A stretch of DNA of 64,000 bases, taken from contig JAVMKO010000003.1 in NCBI GenBank assembly GCA_032164245.1, positions 11,294,651-11,358,650 of the forward strand, given 5' to 3'. This document shows, piece by piece, positions 44,516 through 57,039 of this stretch; position 1 is the stretch's first letter, and every line of letters starts with the position of its first letter. The position numbers and the translations under genes were made by a program. The notes under the pieces are model-generated. The model saw only the letters and a list, made by a program, of their open reading frames with translations, did no database searches and was not told the DNA's origin. The DNA comes from Sternotherus odoratus (Eukaryota > Chordata > Testudines > Kinosternidae).

Positions 44516-46539
44516 ACAGTGTATTCCTGTGATGGTTCAGTGCCTAAGTACCTCTCTAAATCTAGTCTTATGTGGGTAGAAGAAGCTGTCGGGACTTGAG
44601 GATAAGAATTCCTGGATGCTACTCCACACTCTGACTCTGTGTTCTTGGAGTCTGAGAACAGATACTTTGTTTAACTTCTTCCTATGGAACTCTTCTGCCA
44701 GTTGGAGTTGGCAGCAACCAAGGCTGGGTTCAATATCTAAGGGTTCCTTTTCAATAATAAAAAACAAAACCATCTCAACCCCCCCACCCAGTAACCTGGC
44801 ACAATTCCATACCATGCCCTGGGCCCCTCTAAGAGGCAGTGCTTCCCCTGTCACAAGCACAGAGTCTGAGTGTAGAAAATAAATGTAATAGAAGGAGGGA
44901 AGTAACCTGGCATTAATTTGGGAAAATGCCACAAGTAGGATTCATAAAACCATTCATAAAACCACGAGCAAAAGCCCCACTTCAGAATACGCTGGGTAGT
45001 GTCCTTTTCCCTCAGGTTTTTAACCCCAGCAACTAAAAGTTCCTTTAACATGCTTTTCCCTTCTCCCTCCACCACACCCCACTCACAGTTGTTGTCCTTG
45101 GTCAACAGACCCAGAGTTCAGAGATGCATCTGAAGAGTTCACCTCCCACCCTGGCTGGGGTGGGGAGAAGCAGGGGGCACAAGAAGGCACTTTGCTTACT
45201 CCACTGTCCAGGCACTTGTTCACTGCTCCTCTCCCCTAGCCACTCACTATGATGTCTTCAGGTCCCACCACTTAACCCAGTTCTCAGTGATTTCAGCTAT
45301 TAGTGTAGGAGTTTCACTACTAATACACACCAGGCAGTCTCTTGCATGAGAGACACTATCCCAAAGCAGGTCTAATGCTTAGACCTGGTTATCAGTGATT
45401 TCAGTTCTGTAGTGTGTAACAAGACTTTGAGTTGAGTTTTAATCAGTTCTCTTATCACCCACTGGAAAAAGGAAGGGTCAACTGGTATCTAGAATCCTCA
45501 AGAAAGACCATCACCAACCACACAATTCCAGTCCTCACTCTTTCTCCATTCATTTGGCTTTTGCACTCATGTCCCCTGTCTAGCGAGTGCAGTTTAGTTG
45601 AGGGTGAGTTCCTCAGCGAGGGACGCCAAGCACAGTTCTGCTGCCCTTGATTCACACAACAGGGTGAACCCTTTAGTACCCCTGGCCCAATAACAGAGAG
45701 ACTTATGATCCAACACCTGCTGAAAGTGACCATTTGGGCAAAGCAGTCCCATAATGCTGAACCCCTAGACAGGCTGAGTGTGCCCATGCAAACAAGGTCA
45801 GGTCTTGAAGTCCTCTTTCCCAGCTCATCACTTGATGTCAGAGGAGAGCTCATTCAGACCCCGCTTACACCTATACTGTGCCCTCTCTTTTTGGTGTTAG
45901 TCTTTCCATTTATTTCAATGAGCGTTGGATCACACTCTGATTCAGTACCTGACTAAACAGGCCCAGTTTTTTCCCTATCATTTCGTATCAGAGACTTACT
46001 GTGTCTCTAATCACCTTTGTAACCTACTTCTGAACTGCTCTGTTTCTGCGATAATTTCTTTGGGAGAGGGTGACCAGAATTGTACATAGTATTCTGGGTG
46101 AGGCCATCTCACTGAGCTGTATACTGCTATTTGAATATTTCCAATATTATTTATTCCCATTCTTTACACAGCCTAACTTTGCTTTTTATGTTTTAAATTA
46201 TTGTTGCACGTGGATCAGAGGTTTTCACTGAGCTGTCTACAGTGATATCCAGGTCTTTTTACTGAAATAAATTATGCCTCACACTCAAGACAGAGAAATA
46301 CATCTTTTCTTAGTGTGCTCTCTGGGGATCAGGAATTTCTCTGTCAACGGATGCATACATCACTACAGAGATGAAAAGCAGCCTTTGTGCAGTGAACTTC
46401 ACATGTATAGCATGTATTTCATTATTCCTGTTCACATGCTGTTTGGAAAGTATTCTTCTAGGGTGTTTCACTGTATTGTGTACCGCTTCCATAGTCACTA
46501 GGGGTTCGCAGGTCCATAGGTATGTAAGGCACTTAGGGT

Positions 46540-46632
46540 GGACTTCACGCAGGTGCCTAACTCCCATTGAAATTAATAGGAGTTAGGGAGTTACATAATT
46601 TTGTAAGTTGCACCCTAACTCCTGTGGGTTGT
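46540..46632. repeat. Palindromic repeat
   Basis: GTGCCTAACTCCCATTGA and TAATAGGAGTTAGG face each other, and CTTAGGGTG mirrors CACCCTAA. Same general class as the repeats around 14.5 kb and 43.3-44.5 kb. Confidence 0.5.
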
Positions 46633-46923
46633 AAGCACCTTCTGAATTTATCGTTTTCAGGTCTTGTTCTCCAAGGAAAGCCTGGCAGCCTTTGATTTAA
46701 AAACACTGCAAGAGTCACACAGGTGTCATTACAATGGAGGCTTGGTTAGAATGGTTTCATTTGTCATTCAAGATGGGTAAGGGACTTACTCAGCCATGGC
46801 TTTTGTTATAATACAACAATCACACAAACCCGAGAAGACAAAATTTTAAACACCTCTCTAGGGGACCTCACTATGTTGGTTGGGTCCTATCTGGCATCGA
46901 GAGACCCTTTTGTCCCAATAAAG

Positions 46924-47020
46924 GCGACAAAGAGTCCTGTGTCACCTTATAGACTAACAGATGTATTAGAGCATAAGCTTCCGTGGGTGAATACCCACTT
47001 TGTCAGATGCATGCAGTGCA
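46924..47020 (-). repeat. Reverse copy of the 'AAGGTGCCACAGGACTC' repeat
   Basis: AAAGAGTCCTGTGTCACCTT ... TAAGCTTCCGTGGGTGAATA ... ACTTTGTCAGATGCATGCAG is a diverged copy of the left arm of the 29460-29614 foldback. It directly abuts the CR1 fragment. Confidence 0.8.
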
Positions 47021-47030
47021 TGAAGTTGCA

Positions 47031-47661
47031 CTGCTACAGACTAGGGACGGAATGGCTAGGCAGCAGTTCTGCAGAAAAGGACCTAGGGGTTACAGTGGAT
47101 GAGATGCTGGATATGAGTCAACAGTGTGCCCTTGTTGCCAAGAAGGCTAACTGCATTTTTGCCTGTATAAGTAGGGGCATTGCCAGCAGATTGAGGGACG
47201 TGATTATTCCCGTCTATTCGACATCAGTGAGGCCTCGTCTGGAGTACTGCATCCAATTTTGAGACCCCCACTACAAGAAGGATGTGGAAAAATTGGAAAG
47301 AGTCCAGAGAAGGGCAACAAAAATGATTAGGGGCCTGGAGCGCATGACTTATGAGGAGAGGGTGAGAGAACTGGGATTGTTTAGTCTACAGAACAGAAGA
47401 CTGAGGGGAGATTTAATAGCTACTTTCAACTACCTGAAAGGGGGTTCTAAAGAGGATGGATCTAGACTGTTCTCAGATGACCGAACAAGGAGTAATGGTC
47501 TCAAGTTGCAGTTGGGAAGGTTTAGTTTGGATATTAGGAAAAACTTTTTCACTAGGAGGATGGTGAAGCACTGGAATGGGTTACCTAGGGAGGTGGTAGA
47601 ATCACCTTCCTTGGAGGTTTTTAAGGTCAGGCTTGACAAAGCCCTGGCTGGGATGATTTAG
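47031..47661 (+). pseudogene. CR1 LINE ORF2 C-terminal fragment, one in-frame stop
   Basis: A continuous frame encodes the C-terminal end of CR1 ORF2: [20 protein letters not shown], then [10 protein letters not shown], a TGA at 47260-47262, then [20 protein letters not shown] and [20 protein letters not shown] up to the natural stop at 47659-47661. The stop falls where the family has a Trp codon (TGG), so a single substitution broke it. The 5' portion, with endonuclease and reverse transcriptase, is absent: this is the usual 5'-truncated CR1 insertion. Low divergence otherwise suggests a fairly young copy. Confidence 0.9.
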
Positions 47662-47750
47662 TTGGGGATTGGTCCTGCTTTGAGCAAAGGGTTGGACTAG
47701 ATGACCTCCTGACATCCCTTCCAACCCTGATATTCTGTGATTCTATGACT
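47031..47750 (+). mobile_element. 5'-truncated CR1 LINE insertion
   Basis: The ORF2 C-terminal fragment followed by the CR1 3' UTR (TGGACTAGATGACCTCCTGA ... CTTCCAACCCTGATATTCTG), ending in the tail GTGATTCTATGA. CR1 elements have no poly(A) and end in short ATTCT-type repeats, as here. Same orientation as RUNX2. Confidence 0.9.
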
Positions 47751-47789
47751 TGTTCGTTTGTGTCTTGGCCCTAAAATAAAAATATTGAC

Positions 47790-47808
47790 GGGGGGGGGGG
47801 GGGGGGGG
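47790..47808 (+). repeat. 19-nt poly-G run
   Basis: Nineteen consecutive G residues followed by AGGAGGGG; G-quadruplex-prone. Exact length may be affected by sequencing error. Confidence 0.9.
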
Positions 47809-47887
47809 AGGAGGGGCAAGCCAAGAGTGTCCATGTCTCCTACTTTGCTTCTAGAGCCTGATAGGGTCTGTCTGATTGCAGTTAGAT

Positions 47888-48132
47888 ATCTGCGGTGGGC
47901 CCATGCCAGCTGAGTCAGGCTCGCAGTGCTTTGGCTAAGGGGTTGTTTAACTGCAGTGTAGACATTTGGTGCTGGGCTGCAGCCCAAGCTCTGGGACCTC
48001 CCCACCTTGCAGCGTCCTAGAGTCCAGGCTGCAGCCTAAACGGAAATGTCTACGATGCAATTAAACAGCCCCATAGCCTGAGTTAGCTGGTGGGAGCCAG
48101 CCGTGGGTTTTTAATTGCAGTGTAGACATACC
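47888..48132. mobile_element. Large imperfect hairpin MITE
   Basis: Two inverted halves about a centre near 48000: GTTTAACTGCAGTGTAGACA ... against ATGTCTACGATGCAATTAAAC, and CCCAAGCTCTGGGACCTCCC inside. The end GCAGTGTAGACATACC has the GTCTACACTGC motif shared with other sauropsid MITEs. No coding capacity. Confidence 0.7.
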
Positions 48133-50279
48133 GTTAGTTTCCTTGATGCTTTTGGTCTTCCAGACCTGGGGAACCTTTAAAAAGGCCTTTAAGGCCTCTT
48201 GGGCCTTTAAAAAAATGTACTGTAGACTCCCCCAGTTTCAACTAACTACAGAGTTCTTTTGTCTTCACTTCCTATCCTAAACTGCTGTGTGCAGTTATTT
48301 TCCACTAATGGACAGTTGCTGGGTTCTGCCTCAGAGGTGGCTGCATTTCAGTGCTGGATTATGTTTGGAATAAATAATGTATGTAGTTAAATATAACCTT
48401 TGTTTTTACAGAGCTGTGCACTGAAGAATAAAGCACAGTCAAAAGCAAGTTGAAGGGCAGCACGTGCATACTTTTACAGACCTGGGCAGCAGTGACGACT
48501 TACAAATAGCCACAGATCTAGTTAACACATTATATAGGTCAAGTCCATGTATCAGTCTGTTAGGAAGGTGATTTGGGATCTCTGAGGAGGAAGGGCGCTA
48601 CTTAAATGAACCACAGAATTTTTATCTGAAAAATCAAAGCAAAAACCCATTTTGGGGTTGTTTCATTTTCAGATAAACTTAGCCCCGGTAAGAGAGACTA
48701 GGTATAGGGCACTTCCGTTTGTGTTCTTTTGAACTCACCGAAAAGAGATTATATTCTGATTAGGAACAAATGTGAACAAAGGAAAAAGGGGAAAACATCC
48801 ACTGGAAAAAAACAGGATGGAAAATGGCACAGGCAGAGGGAAAAGCAAACACAGAGCTTGTAAAAAAAGGGAGAGAGGTTGAGAAGGAGAATGTCTATGG
48901 AAAAATACTTTATGTGTGAAGATTACTTCTTTAGATTTAACAACACCTAACTTGTACCACAGTGCTTTTCATAGATTTAAGAGATAGTGCAAGACATAGC
49001 CAGTTAAGATATTATCATATTAATTAAACTGTGACTATAACATTATCACGCACCAGCCAAAAAAACAGTCTATATCTATGCTCATCAACATTACTCCTAT
49101 ATTTACATGGCACTCACTTGTGCCAGCCTAATTTTGGGTGGATTGTTCTAATATGTAGCACCTGTTTCCCTTTCACTAGGAGGGAGAAACATGTTTATAG
49201 GTTGGAGGGAAAATCATGCTTTAAAATGACAGGAAAATGAGTAAAAAATTAGTTTCAAGAACTTTAAAAATTGTTTGAGACTCCTCTAATCTCAAATTAG
49301 ACCCATTTCTCTTCACACACCCATTCCAGCCTGTCAACTTTCTGTATAGAAATAGGATTTCTCTGAGTCTTGTACTAGTACCTGTACCGAAATTGCTTGC
49401 CTGCTTTCACCACCTCTTGTCAGCGTTCAAATTAGATAATGTGTGTTATATGCCAGGCGCTCAGGTACTTGGATGATGGATGCTATAAAAAATGCCTGTT
49501 TCTAGAGATGAAGGATGGTTACAGCTCAGGACTGGGAGTCATAGGATCTGGATTCTATCTTCTGAGTTCACTATCTATTATTACGTTAGCTAAGTCATTT
49601 CACCGCTTTGTGATTCAGCTTCCCGATCTGTAAAATGGGAGAAATAAACCCTATCTATCTCCTATTCTAAAGATTCATTCATTAAACTTAGTGAAGTTTT
49701 CTGATGCTCTGGTGATGCGCATCATGGAAATGCCTTAAAATGAAAAAAGTCTTTGAATATACATATGATGATGGACAATGCATAATTTGTATGATAGAAC
49801 TAGCAGATGTTAAGCAAAAATGCTTATAGTATCAGCATATTCGAATGGGCATTCTTAATTTTAATTAATGTCATTTCCCCTTTAACTTCTAACAACTGCA
49901 CATTAAAGAGCATTCCTGGTTAATCCATGCAGCATTCATGCAGCTGAGCTGGCAGGGGGGGTTGGAGAGGGAGCAAGGATGAGGGGTAGCCCATTAAGTG
50001 AAGGGAAGTATGGGACCCAGCAGGATTCGTGTCATCAGATGCAGCTTTGCCATGTTTTCCTTATTACACCACTCTTTTGGCTTGTTCAAGGAGACTGGCT
50101 ATTTAGTTCTGATTAATGAATAAGCTCCAAAGTTCCAGAATAAGAAGAGAGCCATAAAGACTAATTTAACAGAGTAATACCCCCCCCAAAAAAAGTCAGA
50201 TTTTTTTAGCTATCTGAAAATCCCCATAATAAATGGAACCAATCCCAGAAAAATCTCTCACTCACTCACACACACATAT
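48133..50279. other. Intronic DNA, mostly without recognised features
   Basis: Apart from a MIR-like fragment at 49515-49690 (GTCATTTCACCGCTTTGTGA, TCTGTAAAATGGGAGAAATA), I see nothing recognisable. Confidence 0.45.
49515..49690 (+). repeat. MIR-like SINE fragment
   Basis: CAGGACTGGGAGTCATAGGA ... TAAGTCATTTCACCGC ... TCTGTAAAATGGGAGAAATA is the characteristic MIR core and 3' region; ancient. Confidence 0.65.
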
Positions 50280-50280
50280 G

Positions 50281-50405
50281 GATAGGCGGCTTATCTACAT
50301 TAGAAACTTCTGCCGCTTTAATCATCCCACTATAATTAAAGCAGTAAAAAATCGCTAGTATGAACACAGTTTACCAGCATAAAAGTGCTTACACTAGTAT
50401 TGCCC
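50281..50405. repeat. MITE-like fragment with GTCTACACT-type ends
   Basis: GGCTTATCTACATTAGAAAC at the left and CTTACACTAGTATTGCCC at the right are degraded inverted ends; between them TTTAATCATCCCACT and TATAATTAAAGCAG are inverted. Limits approximate. Confidence 0.45.
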
Positions 50406-50579
50406 AGTCTGGTTTGGAAAGTGGATGTGGTATCCATAAGGCTTCTGATTTTAGGTTTTTAACCAACAGACACCAGTACAACAGTCCCAAAGCAAAAAAT
50501 AAAAAAAATTAAAAATGAAATCAGTGTTTATCCAGTAAACACTGGAGAAATACCAGAAATGGTTACTCAGTTCATATTA

Positions 50580-50628
50580 ACTTTTTAGTTAGTCTTTAAG
50601 GTGCCACGGGACTCTTTGTTACCTCAGT
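50580..50628 (+). repeat. Copy of the 'AAGGTGCCACAGGACTC' repeat
   Basis: TTAGTTAGTCTTTAAGGTGC followed by CACGGGACTCTTTGTTACCT; same module as the right arm of the foldback at 29545-29614, without the CAGACTAACACGG part. Confidence 0.85.
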
Positions 50629-50695
50629 TCATATTGACTTCCATTTCCCATTGCGGATTTTTTATATAGGCGATGTCCCTGCTCCCTGGCTTGCA

Positions 50696-51010
50696 TCTAA
50701 CGGCTTGTCTACTTGGAGCAATAATGTGGACTACAAGGATGTGATTTTTTCAGGATTAAACAGTTGGTCTGTGTAAACCTTTTCTGGTGCACACTAAATG
50801 TTCCCGAATGCTCTTTATCATAGTTCTGTGCGAAACAGCCCTGTGTGTATAGGTAAAGAGAAAGCCCCATAAAACACTATCTTTGGGCAGCTACATACAA
50901 ATCAAAAAGTGCACAATTTAAACACCAGAAAATGAAATGTATAAACCCAGAAAAACAGAAGCCCTAGGTATATGCTTATAGTAGTATAGCTGCATCCACA
51001 CTAGGACTTT
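50696..51010. repeat. MITE-like repeat with CTTGTCTACTT / CATCCACACTAG ends
   Basis: The left word GGCTTGTCTACTTGGAG and right word GCATCCACACTAGGACTTTT suggest a non-autonomous element of the GTCTACACT class. No target duplication verified. Confidence 0.4.
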
Positions 51011-51101
51011 TACTGTCAGAAATAAATTGCACATCTAACCAATAGAGTAGACCATGCAATGCACATGCTGCTCTTTCATGCAATAGAACTCACAGTGGGG
51101 T

Positions 51102-51179
51102 AGATTCTCAGCTGGTCTGAGTTGTCATAGCTCCGTTGCAGTCAATGGAGTTATAATAGTTTAGACCAGCTGAGGATCT
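51102..51179. repeat. Palindromic MITE-like repeat (CTCAGCTGGTCT arms)
   Basis: Arms 51102-51120 and 51161-51179 match at 17 of 19 positions, with a GCAGTCAATGGAGTTAT core. It lies 240 bp upstream of the RUNX2 174-bp exon. A widespread sauropsid repeat type. Confidence 0.75.
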
Positions 51180-51317
51180 CCCCCACAGTTCTTAATACTC
51201 AGGTGCTCCACTGTCTGGTAGGTACAGAAGACTCTGGCATATGCCCTCACTCCCTGCCACCGTTCTTTCACCAGATTTCATTTCTGTCTCTAGCCAAAAT
51301 GCCTAGAGAACCCATAA

Positions 51318-51635
<318 letters not shown>

Positions 51636-52739
51636 TAGTAATTGGTTGTGGATATTTTTGTGTCGACTGTAGAGAAGTGAGGCTGTTACAGAGTGAGAGA
51701 TATGCACCAATCAAAGCTAGCTGGGGAGCAGATTTTATTCGGTAGCATTTAAAGCTGAAAATGTCTTTTTTTTTCTTAAATTATTTTTTTTTAAAAGACC
51801 AAAATGTCAAAATCCAGCAAATAGGTGAGGAATCTGGTGAAATCCAAGCACCATGATGCTCTGAAATAACCCTCGTATGTGCAGTGGGGCAATACATAGA
51901 GATATTCTACCTGTACATATTTACTCAACCGTGCTGTTCACTTTGCTGGCAAGAAAAGTGGCCAGCATTGTACTGGTGTTATCAGGATACCAATGCAACC
52001 TTCTCACACTGTGGCTTCTCTCTAGTGCCAGTTTATATCACTTTCACAATCAACAAACTGGAGTATATGAAATTCTTCCAAGGCCGCTAATGAGGATTAT
52101 ATGCAGCAGTTCTGACTTCTGATTTCACTGTGCTGAGTGAGAAATAATTACTATGTTTAACAAGTTATAAAAGTGAAATGAGATTTTAACTATAACTGTG
52201 CCAAAGATTTGCAACAAAATCCTAAAAAATCCACATACAAAATTCAGTGGGTATTTTATTAAAAACATGAAGACTTAGTAAGTTTTGCAAACTTTTTCCA
52301 GACAACCTGTGCCTGATTGTGAGTCAACCTGGGAAGATTTATGGTTTCATGTTTCAAGTGGTTTTGACATGATAACAGCTGAAACTCAGTGGTTTAGATG
52401 AAATGTTGTGGCTTTTTTTTTTAAAGTTCAAACCAGTTAATTAATTTGCAGTAAAGAATAAGTGGGTTTTTGTTTGAACCCAAAACTCAATGTGAAACCC
52501 CATGAGAATCGAAACTGAAAAATAATTGTTCTCATGAACCTTGGTGAATGGAAATGACCAAGTTTCCCACAGCTTTAGAGCTCTCGCTTTAACTCTTGTG
52601 AAATATGAATATAATATATATAAATATCATGGGACCTGCCATCCACTGATATCTCATAACAGGTTCATTTGCCAGGCTTCCCTGAAATTTGTTAGTTAGG
52701 CATCTGAAATTTGGATTTTGCTGCATATAGTGCTATAGT

Positions 52740-53085
52740 TAAGAAATGCCAAACCAAAAGACCAATGGTCTCTTTAGTCCAGTATCCTGCAAATGAGGAC
52801 CGAACTCAACTTCTAGAAAAGACAACGGACAGCTTCCCACTTCAGAGGGGCTGGATCAGGCCCTTAAAGGCATAACCCAAACCCTCCTCTTCCTTCTGCC
52901 TCTCTATAGCTTATCTATTGTGCAACACTGTTAATGAAGGGATGGGGGGTAGAATTCTTCCTGACCAGCATCTGGTGATCAGCTTATGGCCTGAAGCAGA
53001 GGGACTGAGAGCCCCTTGTAACTTTAATCCTAGCTAAGTGTAACTTCATATGCTGTTCTCATTCACATAAAAGCCTCCTGTAGAA
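52740..53085 (-). repeat. Degraded CR1/L3-type LINE fragment
   Basis: AAAAGACCAATGGTCTCTTT, AGTCCAGTATCCTGCAAATG, GAATTCTTCCTGACC and CCTGAAGCAGAGGGACTG correspond to the 3' region of an old CR1/L3-type element read in reverse. Confidence 0.5.
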
Positions 53086-53265
53086 ATTGTGCTTCTGGGT
53101 TTGATTAATAATATACTTATTTGCCTCGTTATGAATCAGCAGCAGCACTTCCAAATCCTGGAGGTGAAAACTTCAGATGTTTCGATGGCTGCAGACAAAG
53201 CCTTGGTCTTTACTATGCACGGCACAGAGTCAACAGTTAAATGTGATGAAGACTGTGCTGACTGA

Positions 53266-53667
53266 GGCTATGTCTGCACTACAGACCTTACCGCGGCACA
53301 GCTGTATCGCTGCAGCTGCATTGCTATAAGGTCTCCCATGTAGCTGCTCTAGGCTTGGGTGACCAGATGTCCTGATTTTATAGGGACAGTCCTGATATTT
53401 GGGGCTTTGTCTTATATAGGTGCCTATTACCCTGCCTCCCACCCTCTGTTCTGATTTTTCACACTTGCTATCTGGTCACCCTACTCTATGCTGATGGAAG
53501 AGAGCTCTCCCGGCAGCATAATTAACCCCCACCCCACAAAGAGCAGCGGCAGCTATGTTGCCGGGAGAGCGTCTCCTGCCGACATAGCACTGTCTGCACT
53601 GCTACATTTTTTCACACCCCTGATCAACAAAAGTTTTACTGTCAAAAATGTTTGTGTAGACATTGCC
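53266..53667. mobile_element. GTCTACAC-type MITE containing a nested MITE
   Basis: The outer ends GGCTATGTCTGCACTAC and TGTGTAGACATTGCC are inverted repeats. The interior (GAGAGCTCTCCCGGCAGCAT, CCGGGAGAGCGTCTCCTGCC) folds back on itself. It is interrupted at 53357-53482 by a second element. Confidence 0.75.
53357..53482. mobile_element. Short MITE with GGGTGACCAG termini, nested
   Basis: GGGTGACCAGATGTCCTGAT ... ATCTGGTCACCC, same family as 2384-2504. A CTCTA direct repeat flanks the interrupted site (53347-53351 and 53484-53488), which may be the target duplication. Its insertion postdates the outer MITE. Confidence 0.75.
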
Positions 53668-56569
53668 CGAGACTCAGGCTGGTGCTGCTGGGGCAGAGGG
53701 AAGCGACTTGAATTGGGAAGGGGTGACTTCTCTATGGAGCCATGGAGTAGTCCTCTCCTTGCCAAAGAGATTCACAGTTGTTGGGTACTGTTGAATCCCT
53801 GATGTCTGTCATCTCCCCAAGTAGCAGCAATGACTCCTACCACTTTTAAAAATGTGCAGCTAGTTTAGGGGCTGCAGACTCTCCGTGTTGTCACCACCCT
53901 TGCCACAGGCCTCCACACTTTGTCCGCCCCTTGTTGCATGTATGCAATGCATGCAGCCATTGAAGATCACTTGCTAGCATTATGGTAGCCCACCTGCTTT
54001 GTGGAGCAGTCAGTGAGAGCCAGGTACATCTGTGCTCCATGAATTGCACTGTCATCCCATCTGTTTTAGGGTGCTATTCAACGGGTTGATTCTAATCTAT
54101 ATAGCCCTATATACTTTGGAGCGTGGCTGCCTTAGGGAACACTCCCCCCATGCTTTTGCTGACAGCCCCTCGGTGCACTTTTAGGGATTGCAAGTGCTGC
54201 AGTAAGTGGAGTCCCTTGCTGAGGAACCTACTCCTGAGAGAGACGATGTTTACAGCTCAGAGAGCTGAATGAGGCACACCTCTTTGATCAATCAATAACT
54301 TGACCATGGGAGACTGCTAAATTTGTGCTTATTTGGGGGTAGTACAGCCTGGAAAAGGTGCTGTTTGTGCTTTTCTGTGGTGCTGTATTTTCTCCATGTA
54401 ACATGGATGCTATGCAATAGGTGCACAACCACAAAAATGAATCAGTAACAACTTTGCCTTTTCTAACCAGTGCTTTCTTGGTACGGTCATTTTCAGTGAA
54501 TAGGATTTGAGTGTGTAATAAAAAGAGAAGTGACCTTTGTACAGAAAGAAAGCCTTTTTATTACATTTGATCAAATTAACCAGGTGTTGCTTTGTAAATG
54601 CCTTAGTTTGGTAATTTTTTATCCTGTAATTAAGATAAAAGAAAACCATTAGTTCCTACCAACTGCAGCAGTACACAATTGTTTCATTATTATGAAAGCC
54701 ACCATGTAACACAGTTAAACTTCTTTTGGTTAATTCCAGTTTAGGTTTTGCATAATTATTGCATAATCAAACATAAATAGTATTTAGAATCTCCTATGAA
54801 TTAAGAGTGTGCCATAATACATCTGATGGTTTACTGTTACATTTCTTTTTCTGGGTTGTGTTTGTTTTCCTATAGTATCTGAATACGGTTTTTAAAAAAA
54901 CAAAACACCGCGCTCTTGACCCTGCTGAAGGACTAGTTTGTTGCAGTGCAAGCATAGCTTAGCTTAGCACAGACTTGTCCTTATTTAACATGGCATTTTA
55001 ACTATTATTCTGCAAAAGCAACATCGAAGGGTCATTAAAAACAAATCATCCAATAAGCAGATACCTTTGCTGAGGTAGTGCAGATCCAATTTGAACCCTG
55101 CATATTGCTCATAAATCAGGACTCCTGTCTATTCATATTCGGATCCTGGTATATTTGCTACTTTTTTTTTTTAAGTGGAACTCCAACGACATGCTCGCGT
55201 ATGAAATTACCCTCCCGTTCAGACAGCGAACTGTTGCATCAATTCTTAAACATGAAACAAGAAAAACTGTTGTTTTTCTAAAATCCAACCAGGGAGGATT
55301 AGCTTCTATCAGTCAGGAAAAGCGACTGGCGTAATGGCAAGAATGTGGTCAGTGTGAGTAGTGGAATCTCAGCTGCAAAGAAGAAACTGTAAAGTGGGAG
55401 TTAAGTGAGGTTTCATGCTCCGTCACCACTATGGCACCATCTGATCTATAGGCAATCCGTGACTTTAGTAACTGAAATAACAGCACTCAAAGGCAAGGTG
55501 TGTGAAACATGCTTCTCCCCACCACCACCTTCCCCTGCCCAGCAGCATTTAATTTCATTTTTCAGACTAGTGAAAGACGGTGGAATCACTATCATTAACT
55601 CATTTATTACATGTAGGGTGGCAGAAGGCAGAGTTAACACAATTAGGGCTGGATCCTAACTGCCTCACTTATACTGCAGTCAGTGGGAGAGCGCATCTGC
55701 TCTGTCAGGTGAAGAAGGCTCTTTGTTGGAATTTTCTTAGAAGGCAAATAGACTAACAGGAATACGGGCAGAGAGCAAAATCCATCCCCACGCAGAGGGT
55801 CAGCACAAAGCTTCTGCTCCAGTGAAGTTCCCTCTACCTCCAGTGTTGAGGTGTTAAATATTGATAGGCCTTGTACTGACCATCTGCACAGCTATGAATT
55901 CCACCGAGAGACAGGAAGAGGGCCTTCTTTTCTGGGCAGGATGCTTTTGGAGAACCAGCATCATTGTTTATAGGAATTTGTTGTAGGTTGTCATGAATTT
56001 GACGGAATGAAGTGAGTTGCATTTACTACAAAATCTATGTCACGTTTTGTGGACTAGCTTGTTGAGAACACGGCTTCCATTAGCCCCTTAGCAGCGGTGC
56101 TGGTTTATCATCAAATGGGTGAGATTAGCCCTACCACAAGGCCCTCGGTGCCATTTAAACTGAGCATTGGACCCTCCGTACGGGGTTGAATTTTACCCAT
56201 AACGTTTGTCCAAAATGTAGTCCAGAGAAACAAGTTTTGGCTGTATTTTACTTTAATACAGAGATGTGGCCCACAGAAACTACAGGACCCAGCATGCTTG
56301 GATAGATGTATTAACATAGAGTAGTGGGAGCTGTAGGCTGCAACTCTGCATTGTGAACACGGGTGACTGAAGTCTGTTGCATGTTTTTCTATTTCATTTC
56401 ATCCTTCAAGCTACTGGCAATTTGTCATGGTGACCCTCCATCAGGTAAAGTTTAGGCACCCTGTAGTTGCACTGTCTAGTTAGCAAAAACAGTTTTGTTT
56501 TGTTTTTTCTTTAGGAAATACGACTTTTGAGGAATTGGTGGTGGCGGTGGGGTTATTTTAGAGAATTAA
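53668..56569. other. Intronic DNA without recognised features
   Basis: AT-rich, apparently unique; no exon or structured repeat recognised. Confidence 0.5.
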
Positions 56570-56681
56570 AGCCAAAATCTGGTCTCACTTATACCAGTGT
56601 TAGTCAAGGAGTAAAGCCTTTAGACTTGACTTCACTGGAATTACTCCTGATTGACCATGGAGATTCGGATCTGGCCCAGAG
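56570..56681. repeat. Degraded palindromic repeat
   Basis: AAATCTGGTCTCACTTATAC on the left and GAGATTCGGATCTGGCCC on the right, with TTGACTTCACTGGAATTACT in the core; same class as 28325-28420. Confidence 0.45.
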
Positions 56682-57039
56682 TTTTTAAGAGTCCATGAGA
56701 AACTCAGAGAAGAGAGTTTTCTAAAATAGCCCATTTACTCATGCAGAGAGTAGTCTTTGCTTTGTTAGGACCATAATTGAGGAGATCTTACTTTAAATAT
56801 TTACACAATAGCTCCAGACTGCTTGTTTTTCAGCCTGAACAACAGCATTAATGTAGTCAGTAACAAACAGACATGGCACCAGAGTTGAATGGATGTCAGG
56901 GACTCAGTTGCGAATGATTGTGTAAAGCGTGCACATATGTGTTCTTTTAGATCTTAGACTCAGCAGCAGTGGGCCCCAGACTTTTTATGTCTCACCTCGC
57001 CCTTACCCATAATGTAATCTGTCCGCACCCAGCTGGGGC

